NCBI GenBank assembly: GCA_023435645.1
Contig: JAEYRK010000015.1
Coordinates: 1 to 10,507, forward strand
Direction of reading: 5' to 3'
DNA from: Bacillota bacterium
GTDB lineage: Bacteria > Bacillota > Clostridia > Lachnospirales > Lachnospiraceae
DNA: 10,507 nucleotides
Positions 6,436 to 10,507 of the stretch are shown one piece after another. The notes beneath the pieces are model-generated. The model was not told the origin of the DNA. It did no database searches and saw only the letters and a list, made by a program, of their open reading frames with translations. Each line of letters starts with the position of its first letter. The first letter of the stretch is position 1. The position numbers were made by a program, and so were the translations under genes.

Positions 6436-7157
6436 ACCTCATCAACCTCCTCGCCGGATAGCATAAGATAAGCGTCCTCAAACCTCTCACAGCCGCTGAT
6501 CTCTTTTGCCTGCTCCACTGTTCCATGAAATACCTCTCTACCTTTTTTGAGAATACAAATCTCATCACAAAGTACTTCAACCTCGTCCATAAAATGAGAG
6601 GTGAGAAAAATTGTCAGACCCGTATTCTTTAAGTCCATCAGGATTTTCCAGACACCCCGGCGAGCCTTTGTATCAAGTCCGGTGGTCAACTCATCCAGAA
6701 AAACAAGCTGTGGGTTAGGAATTAAGGCAAGTACAATAAAGAGTCGTTGACGTTCGCCTCCGGATAGGCTTTTCACAGCTCTTCCTACCTTGTCCCCTAT
6801 ACCAAACCTGCTGCAGAGCTCCTTCCAATCAGCAGGTGCATCATATAGGCAGGCCGTTTCCTCGCAAAGCTCTGAAACCTTGATTTCCGGCTGATAGTCC
6901 CCCTCCTGAAATTGAACACCAACCTTCTGAAACAGCCGGCGTCTATCCTTTTTTGGTGAGCAGCCAAGGATAGAAACCTTACCTCGATCGGCCTGCTTCG
7001 TTCCCAGGATACATTCAATCGTAGTACTTTTCCCGGCACCGTTGGCACCTAATAATCCGTAAACTGTGCCTCTTTTTACTGATATACTGATGTTGTCCAC
7101 TGCCAGCAGATTGCCATATGTCTTTGACAGCTGCTCCACTTTGATTACTTCCTCCAT
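6432..7157 (-). CDS. ABC transporter ATP-binding protein of an ABC-2 exporter
   Basis: This 241-residue peripheral membrane ATPase energises the permease encoded just downstream. Motifs are complete: Walker A GANGAGKST (37-45), Q-loop VGVQFQE (79-85), signature LSGGERQR (131-138), Walker B LVFLDELTTGLD (151-162) with catalytic Glu156, and H-loop TSHFMDE (186-192, His188). The usual Pro after the Walker B Glu is replaced by Leu (DELTTGLD). The protein lacks the C-terminal extension found in some drug-exporter ATPases. AAGGAGGT (7164-7171) lies 6 nt before the ATG, a strong start. It is the first gene of the two-gene exporter operon, driven from the box-containing promoter at 7195-7240. By family it resembles the DrrA/CcmA type that exports drugs or antimicrobial compounds, but the substrate is unknown. 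Confidence 0.93.
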   Translation of the reverse strand: MEEVIKVEQLSKTYGNLLAVDNISISVKRGTVYGLLGANGAGKSTTIECILGTKQADRGKVSILGCSPKKDRRRLFQKVGVQFQEGDYQPEIKVSELCEETACLYDAPADWKELCSRFGIGDKVGRAVKSLSGGERQRLFIVLALIPNPQLVFLDELTTGLDTKARRGVWKILMDLKNTGLTIFLTSHFMDEVEVLCDEICILKKGREVFHGTVEQAKEISGCERFEDAYLMLSGEEVDEV

Positions 7158-7194
7158 TCAGCTACCTCCTTCAAATCACTCCTTTATTCAAAGC

Positions 7195-7240
7195 AATATA
7201 ATACCACCAATCAAAAGACTGGTGGTATACTGGAGGGTTA
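7195..7240 (-). promoter_or_regulatory. Promoter/operator of the ABC exporter operon with the shared 21-nt box
   Basis: ATACCACCA (7201-7209) and TGGTGGTAT (7220-7228) form a perfect 9-bp inverted repeat around 10 nt. Positions 7220-7240 are identical to 4483-4503 before the UvrA-like gene. On the minus strand TATATT (7200-7195) is the -10 aligned with TATACT at the other site; TATTAT (7203-7198) is an alternative. The transcript would start near 7188 and give a leader of about 30 nt, almost the same as at the UvrA-like gene. No consensus -35 is seen, which fits control by an activator bound to the box. Confidence 0.55.
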
Positions 7241-7280
7241 CTTCCTCATATTCATTTATTTCTTGAGTTTCTTTCCGCTT

Positions 7281-7335
7281 AGTGAGGAATTTCATTGGGG
7301 TAATTTTATTGCGGGGATTTTAAAGCGGGAATTTC
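7281..7335. repeat. Four imperfect 13-14-nt tandem repeats
   Basis: Plus-strand units are AGTGAGGAATTTC (7281-7293), ATTGGGGTAATTTT (7294-7307), ATTGCGGGGATTTT (7308-7321) and AAAGCGGGAATTTC (7322-7335). They lie directly after the dioxygenase stop codon and about 40 bp upstream of the exporter operator. No terminator hairpin is seen there. Function is unknown. The array resembles the hydrolase-leader array in unit size but not in sequence. Confidence 0.5.
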
Positions 7336-7351
7336 TCTGCACCACACTGAT

Positions 7352-8122
7352 TTATTCAAACAGATAGCCAGTCATAGTTAAGGAGCCCAGCTCACAGGAC
7401 TGATTAAAGCTGCTAATTCTATCCTCTTCCACTGTCGCTCCCAGCACATATAGTAAGGGATAAAAATGATCGGTAGTTGGTACAGCAAGCTTTGCAACAT
7501 CGCCCAGCTCCCTATAGTTCAGAATTTTATCATGATTCCCATGGATGATACTATCATAGATATAATCATCAAATTGGGATGCCCAATTAAAGCCCTCGTT
7601 CCCCATACTCCAATTTACAAGTCTTAGATTATGAACGATATTCCCGGAACCAAAGATAAGGACACCCTCCTCCCGAAGGGCTCTTAATTCCTTCCCCATT
7701 TGATAATGTGCTTCCGGTGGAGCATAACCATCTACACTGATCTGAATGACCGGGATATCTCTCTCCGGATACATATGAACCAATACTGACCAGGTTCCAT
7801 GGTCAATCCCCCAGGAATTATCATATTCTGTTTCCCTTGAAATCAGTTCCTTCACAGTTTTTGCCAGACTCGGGGAGCCGGGAGCATTATACTGAACCTC
7901 ATACAATTCCTTTGGAAAACCATACATATCATAGATTGTTTTTGGCTGCTCCTCATTTCTTATTTTGCTACCCTGTGTAAACCAATGCGCTGAGATAGAG
8001 AGTATCGCCCTCGGTCTGGGTATCCTTTTTGACAACTCACTCCAGGTCCTTGTATAACCATTCTCTTCAATCGCATTCATCGGTGATCCATGACCCACAA
8101 AAACAACCGGCATTCTTGACAT
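7352..8122 (-). CDS. ygiD: LigB/DODA-type extradiol dioxygenase, YgiD-like (4,5-DOPA dioxygenase family)
   Basis: The chosen start gives 256 residues, close to E. coli YgiD. The family is class III extradiol ring-cleaving dioxygenases acting on catechols such as L-DOPA, soluble and metal-dependent. Numbered from the upstream ATG 8149, conserved blocks are FVGHGSPMN (17-25, His20), SAHW (53-56, His55), YGFPKELYEVQYNAPG (76-91), WGIDHGTW (113-120, His117), GSGNIVHNL (167-175, His173) and PTTDHFYPLL (224-233, His228); these histidines include the expected metal ligands. The frame opens at 8149, but a TATAAT at 8155-8160 would place the transcript start there, and no Shine-Dalgarno precedes that ATG. 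ATG 8122 has AAAGGA 11 nt upstream and matches the YgiD N-terminus (MSxxRMP), so I prefer it. The physiological substrate here is unknown. Confidence 0.9.
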   Translation of the reverse strand: MSRMPVVFVGHGSPMNAIEENGYTRTWSELSKRIPRPRAILSISAHWFTQGSKIRNEEQPKTIYDMYGFPKELYEVQYNAPGSPSLAKTVKELISRETEYDNSWGIDHGTWSVLVHMYPERDIPVIQISVDGYAPPEAHYQMGKELRALREEGVLIFGSGNIVHNLRLVNWSMGNEGFNWASQFDDYIYDSIIHGNHDKILNYRELGDVAKLAVPTTDHFYPLLYVLGATVEEDRISSFNQSCELGSLTMTGYLFE

Positions 8123-8154
8123 AATTGCACTGATCCTTTCAGATTTCATATACG

Positions 8155-8160
8155 ATTATA
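8155..8160 (-). promoter_or_regulatory. -10 element before the dioxygenase gene
   Basis: The minus strand reads a perfect TATAAT at 8160-8155, predicting a transcript start near 8148. No good -35 is found at 16-19 nt (17 nt gives TAATTT). Its position favours ATG 8122 over ATG 8149 as the translation start. Confidence 0.35.
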
Positions 8161-8219
8161 GTTCCATAGGTACCTTTAAATTATTAATCCAGCTTGTATT
8201 CATTTGACTTTCGTTACAG

Positions 8220-8357
8220 TTACAATAAACTGAAATTCGCTTCCGAATACATTGTTTCTGCCAGTACTTTGATACGCACCAAAGTCTTGGGAAACCAGGT
8301 ATGAAAGCTTTCTTCCTGTTCTTGCGGAACATCGCTATTAACAATTAATATAGTAAC
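8220..8357 (-). other. In-frame 45-codon open stretch after the DUF2200 stop codon
   Basis: Immediately after the TAA of the DUF2200 gene the same frame stays open for 45 codons before a second TAA (8222-8220). The peptide looks protein-like (for example QEQEESFHTWFPKTLVRIK), but I recognise no family. It has no ATG near its beginning and no ribosome binding site. DUF2200 proteins normally end where this gene's own stop lies. It may be a relic of a decayed gene, or chance. The rest of the 8123-8357 spacer shows only the dioxygenase -10 element. Confidence 0.2.
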
Positions 8358-8708
8358 TTAGTAATATAATACCTTCTCCATTGGCTTACCCTTTGCCAGC
8401 TCGTCCACCAACTTGTCTAGCCAGCGTATCTTCTGCATCAGCAAGTCTTCGATTTCCTCGACACGAATTCCACAAATTACTCCGGTGATTTTGGAAGCGT
8501 TCGGATTAATCCTTGGGGCCTCGGCAAAGAATGCCTCGAAATCCGCTTCTTTATTAATTTGTGACTGCAATCCCTGTTCATCGTAGCCTGTCAGCCACAT
8601 AATGACAGTATCAACTTCCGCTTTCGTACGTCCTTTGCGTTCAACCTTTTGAATGTACAGAGGGTAGACAACAGAAAATTTCATTTTGAATAAACGCTCG
8701 TTCTTCAT
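8358..8708 (-). CDS. DUF2200 domain-containing protein
   Basis: This 116-residue soluble protein spans the whole DUF2200 family length. Recognisable features are the N-terminal FKMKFSVVYPLYIQKVERKG (res. 7-26), the tryptophan helix VIMWLTGYDEQGL, the block INPNASKITGVICGIRVEEI (67-86), and a C-terminal LDKLVDELAKGKPMEKVL helix. The function of the family is unknown; members are small proteins often found near VOC and other stress or resistance genes. The ATG lies only 3 nt after the stop of the upstream VOC gene. GGGAGG inside that gene's end is 8 nt before it, so the pair is translationally coupled and transcribed from 9264-9292. An in-frame open stretch follows its stop codon (8220-8357). 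Confidence 0.85.
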   Translation of the reverse strand: MKNERLFKMKFSVVYPLYIQKVERKGRTKAEVDTVIMWLTGYDEQGLQSQINKEADFEAFFAEAPRINPNASKITGVICGIRVEEIEDLLMQKIRWLDKLVDELAKGKPMEKVLYY

Positions 8709-8711
8709 CCT

Positions 8712-9137
8712 TCATCCCTCCCCTTGCTTCGGTTCTTCTTCCGCGATGACATTCCAGATCACACCGAATTTGTCCTTTACTGCGGCATGGAACACGCTGT
8801 AGAAGGTCTTGACCGGAGGGAGCAGCACCTCGCCAGCCAAGCAAAGTTCGTCGAAGATGGCCTTTGCTACCTTGCCCGTAGCTACCGAGGCAATTAGTCG
8901 GATGTTATCGCCATTCTTGGGAGCTGCAGCTTCATCGGCAAACCAGAGGTTCGTACCACAGATGACCATCTCGGCGTGCATAACCCAAGATCGCAGTAGT
9001 TCAGGAGGTGTCTTTGACCCATCCGGCATATCATCACCGTATGGCAGGACTTTGGGCTCGTCGCATTGGAAGACGGCGCGGTAGAAGCTCAAAGCATCTT
9101 TACAGTTCCCATTGAATGTGAGGTAAGGTGTAATCAT
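8712..9137 (-). CDS. VOC family protein, PhnB/YjdN-like
   Basis: This 141-residue soluble protein is of the PhnB-like vicinal oxygen chelate group. It begins with MITPYLTFNGNCKDALSFYR (1-20), the signature opening of these proteins (key residues P, L, F, G, A, FY). A MHAEM strand (53-57) and NLWFADEA (63-70) follow, then a second half ending in the DKFGVIWNV strand (122-130) close to the family's D-x-F-G-x-x-W pattern. AAGGAG lies 8 nt before the ATG. It is the first gene of a two-gene unit with the DUF2200 gene, with a 3-nt gap. By eye, its base composition is richer in G and C than the spacers and the LysR gene beside it, which could mean later acquisition. It is a distant relative, not a copy, of the VOC gene at 260-739. 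Enzymatic role and substrate are unknown. Confidence 0.88.
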   Translation of the reverse strand: MITPYLTFNGNCKDALSFYRAVFQCDEPKVLPYGDDMPDGSKTPPELLRSWVMHAEMVICGTNLWFADEAAAPKNGDNIRLIASVATGKVAKAIFDELCLAGEVLLPPVKTFYSVFHAAVKDKFGVIWNVIAEEEPKQGEG

Positions 9138-9200
9138 GGCATCATCTCCTTTTCTTTTTATATAGCTACTCTATTTCTTGTTCTTCAATCATATTCTTTC

Positions 9201-9215
9201 ATAGAATGATTCTAT
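9201..9215. repeat. 15-bp palindrome in the leader of the VOC-DUF2200 operon
   Basis: ATAGAAT-G-ATTCTAT is a perfect 7-bp inverted repeat around one base. It lies about 64-78 nt upstream of the VOC start codon and downstream of the predicted transcript start. It could be an operator for a dimeric repressor, or a small RNA hairpin. Confidence 0.4.
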
Positions 9216-9263
9216 ACTTTTCCTGAAAATGATATGAACTGTTAATTCACTGGTTCTATTACC

Positions 9264-9292
9264 ATTATATACCACTCAATTTCTCTAATCAA
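9264..9292 (-). promoter_or_regulatory. Promoter of the VOC-DUF2200 operon
   Basis: Minus strand: TTGATT (9292-9287), 17-nt spacer, perfect TATAAT (9269-9264). The transcript would start near 9257, leaving a leader of about 120 nt that contains the 9201-9215 palindrome. Confidence 0.6.
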
Positions 9293-9414
9293 ACAAAAAA
9301 TACATCGTTATATAGTAAACACACCCATCTAACCCTATCAGATGAGTGCGTCCGATTTTCTGCTTGCTTATAGTTTTTTTGTGAAAATTATATAGGAAAT
9401 GATAGAATTTCACA

Positions 9415-9443
9415 TTTCAAAATGTTGGTTTTTGTGGTAAAAT
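9415..9443 (+). promoter_or_regulatory. Candidate promoter of the LysR gene
   Basis: TTTCAA (9415-9420), 17-nt spacer, TAAAAT (9438-9443). The -10 matches at five of six positions and the -35 is weak. A start nearer the gene is possible around TTGCAT (9508-9513), but no good -10 follows it. Confidence 0.3.
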
Positions 9444-9564
9444 ATTCCGATAGAATCCTCTTTTTCTTAATGCTTAGTATAACTACAAAACAGAGAGGAC
9501 TTATTTATTGCATAATATGAATGAAAGAATAATGTATTGATGAGACATTATACGAGGTATTCCA

Positions 9565-10449
9565 ATGAACTTAAATCAACTATATTATTTCAGGAAACTA
9601 GCCGAATTACAACACTTTACCCAAGCAGCTGCCGAATTATACATTAGCCAGCCCAGCCTAAGTTATTCCATAACAAATCTAGAGAATGAATTAGGCATTT
9701 CTCTTTTTGAAAAAAAGGGTAGAAATGTAGTTTTAACCAACCATGGTACAGAATTTTATAAGTGCGTTGATGAAGTATTATCAAAGCTAGATCATGGTGT
9801 GGCTTTGTTAAAACAAAGCAGCGATATCTCCAGAAGTAAAATAAACATTGGAACCATTCCGATTTTATCCAGTGATATAGTTCCGAATATACGAACCTAT
9901 ATGAATTCCTTTCCACAAACCACCTTTGATATATTTACCTGTATGACAGGCAAGGAAGTAATTACCGGAGTCGTTGATGGAATTTATGACATTGGCTTTT
10001 GTTCCAAAATAGAAAATAGAAATAGCTTAATCTTTGTCCCTATCGTAAGACATGAGCTTGTTGTCATTACCAACATAGGTCATGAATTAACCAAGAGAAA
10101 AAAATTGGGGATTTCTGTATTACAAAAGTATCCATTGATTACCTATCGTGAAAACAATCCTTTTGGTAAATCCATTCGTAGCCTTTTTAGGGAGCAAAAA
10201 ACAGCACCTAATATCATATTTTCCTTTGATGATGATATCACCATATGTGAAATGGTGGTTCAAGAGTTCGGTATTGCAATCCTTGTGAATACCCCAATCC
10301 TGCAAAACTATAATGTTTCCATTGTTCCTTTAGAGGTTAAATCAGACTTACCTATGATGTATTTATCCTATAAGAAAAACTCTAGCCGCTCAAAAACCAT
10401 TCGGAATTTTATACATATTTTAAAAACCAGTACATCACCTACAGGTTAA
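9565..10449 (+). CDS. LysR family transcriptional regulator
   Basis: At 294 residues this has the standard LysR length. The N-terminal winged helix-turn-helix is textbook: MNLNQLYYFRKLAELQHFTQ (1-20), recognition region AAELYISQPSLSYSITNLEN (22-41), then ELGISLFEKKGRNVVLTNHG (42-61). A linker helix (about 62-88) leads to a periplasmic-binding-like effector domain starting at KINIGTIP (92-99). The conserved P-IT-Y strand near PLITYRENNPFG and a second-lobe EMVVQEFGIAIL segment are visible. The inducer is unknown. GAGGT lies 7 nt before the ATG. A small dyad, ATAC-GAG-GTAT (9550-9560), overlaps that ribosome binding site. It is the only plus-strand gene and diverges from the VOC-DUF2200 operon, which it may control by family habit; a target beyond the window is equally possible. 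Its 3' end overlaps a probable convergent gene by 4 nt. Confidence 0.92.
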   Translation: MNLNQLYYFRKLAELQHFTQAAAELYISQPSLSYSITNLENELGISLFEKKGRNVVLTNHGTEFYKCVDEVLSKLDHGVALLKQSSDISRSKINIGTIPILSSDIVPNIRTYMNSFPQTTFDIFTCMTGKEVITGVVDGIYDIGFCSKIENRNSLIFVPIVRHELVVITNIGHELTKRKKLGISVLQKYPLITYRENNPFGKSIRSLFREQKTAPNIIFSFDDDITICEMVVQEFGIAILVNTPILQNYNVSIVPLEVKSDLPMMYLSYKKNSSRSKTIRNFIHILKTSTSPTG

Positions 10450-10507
10450 TCTGCGAAGGAAATAATTAGCTTTGCTATTTTATCCAATGAGGCTTGTATT
10501 TCAACCG
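10446..10507 (-). CDS. Probable C-terminal end of a convergent gene cut by the right edge
   Basis: On the minus strand one frame is open from the window edge to TAA (10448-10446). It encodes VEIQASLDKIAKLIISFAD, an amphipathic helix-like tail with ordinary protein composition. Its stop overlaps the LysR stop tail-to-tail. The other two minus frames contain stops in this stretch. Only 19 codons are visible, so no family can be assigned and the frame could be open by chance. The spacer otherwise shows no strong terminator for the LysR gene. Confidence 0.4.
   Translation of the reverse strand, partial: VEIQASLDKIAKLIISFAD

Larger units (their letters stand above)
9138..9564. other. Intergenic control region between the VOC-DUF2200 operon and the LysR gene
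   Basis: This 427-nt AT-rich divergent spacer has no convincing gene. It holds the minus promoter of the VOC-DUF2200 operon (9264-9292), a palindrome in that operon's leader (9201-9215), and a candidate LysR promoter (9415-9443). A stem-loop at 9319-9351 (CACcCATCT/AGATGaGTG around a 9-nt loop) has no strong T-run. GATAGAAT occurs at 9401 and 9449, and ATAGAAT again at 9201. Divergent LysR regulators often control the neighbour across such a spacer. Confidence 0.5.

Noticed and set aside
7201..7228. Terminator for the dioxygenase gene
   Set aside because: The stem is perfect but no T-run follows on either strand, and the sequence is shared with the UvrA-gene promoter, which fits an operator better.
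8156..8344. A 62-codon minus frame in the spacer before the dioxygenase
   Set aside because: It has a TTG start, no ribosome binding site and an unusual composition; it overlaps the other open frame discussed at 8220-8357.
9319..9351. Rho-independent terminator in the divergent spacer
   Set aside because: The stem has mismatches and lacks an adjacent T-run, and no transcript is known to end there; it is noted only as a stem-loop.

Overview
The window looks like the chromosome of a low-to-moderate GC Firmicute, most likely a clostridium of the Lachnospiraceae type. This rests on strong AGGAGG-type ribosome binding sites, TTGAAA/TATAAT-type promoters, AT-rich spacers and the protein families present. 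The genus cannot be named from sequence alone. Nine complete genes are supported, eight on the minus strand. The exception is a LysR regulator at the right end. Two more genes are cut by the window edges: one starts just beyond the left edge and one ends tail-to-tail with the LysR gene.

Layout: 1-259 holds a minus promoter firing off the left edge and the terminator of the next gene. 260-739 is a PhnB-like VOC protein. 1001-7157 is the core: a MerR-type regulator with two DNA-binding domains, a short UvrA-like double ABC ATPase without the UvrB-binding region, an alpha/beta hydrolase, and an ABC-2 exporter (permease plus ATPase, overlapping by 4 nt). 7352-8122 is a YgiD-like extradiol dioxygenase. 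8358-9137 is a coupled pair, a second VOC protein and a DUF2200 protein. 9565-10449 is the LysR regulator.

The most interesting signal is regulatory. An identical 21-nt box (minus-strand sequence beginning TAACCCTCCAGTATACC) sits at 4483-4503 before the UvrA-like gene and at 7220-7240 before the exporter operon. Each copy is part of an inverted repeat and lies just upstream of a TATACT or TATATT -10 element, with a short leader of about 30 nt. This suggests that the target-protection-like UvrA protein and the exporter are co-regulated. The double-domain MerR protein, directly downstream of the UvrA-like gene, is the obvious candidate regulator. Together they look like a drug-sensing and self-protection module.

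A second unusual feature is the leader of the hydrolase gene. It is built almost wholly of eleven 13-16-nt tandem repeats that run from the promoter into the start codon, so the gene's ribosome binding site and ATG are themselves repeat variants. A smaller array of four 14-nt repeats lies at 7281-7335, between the dioxygenase and the exporter promoter.
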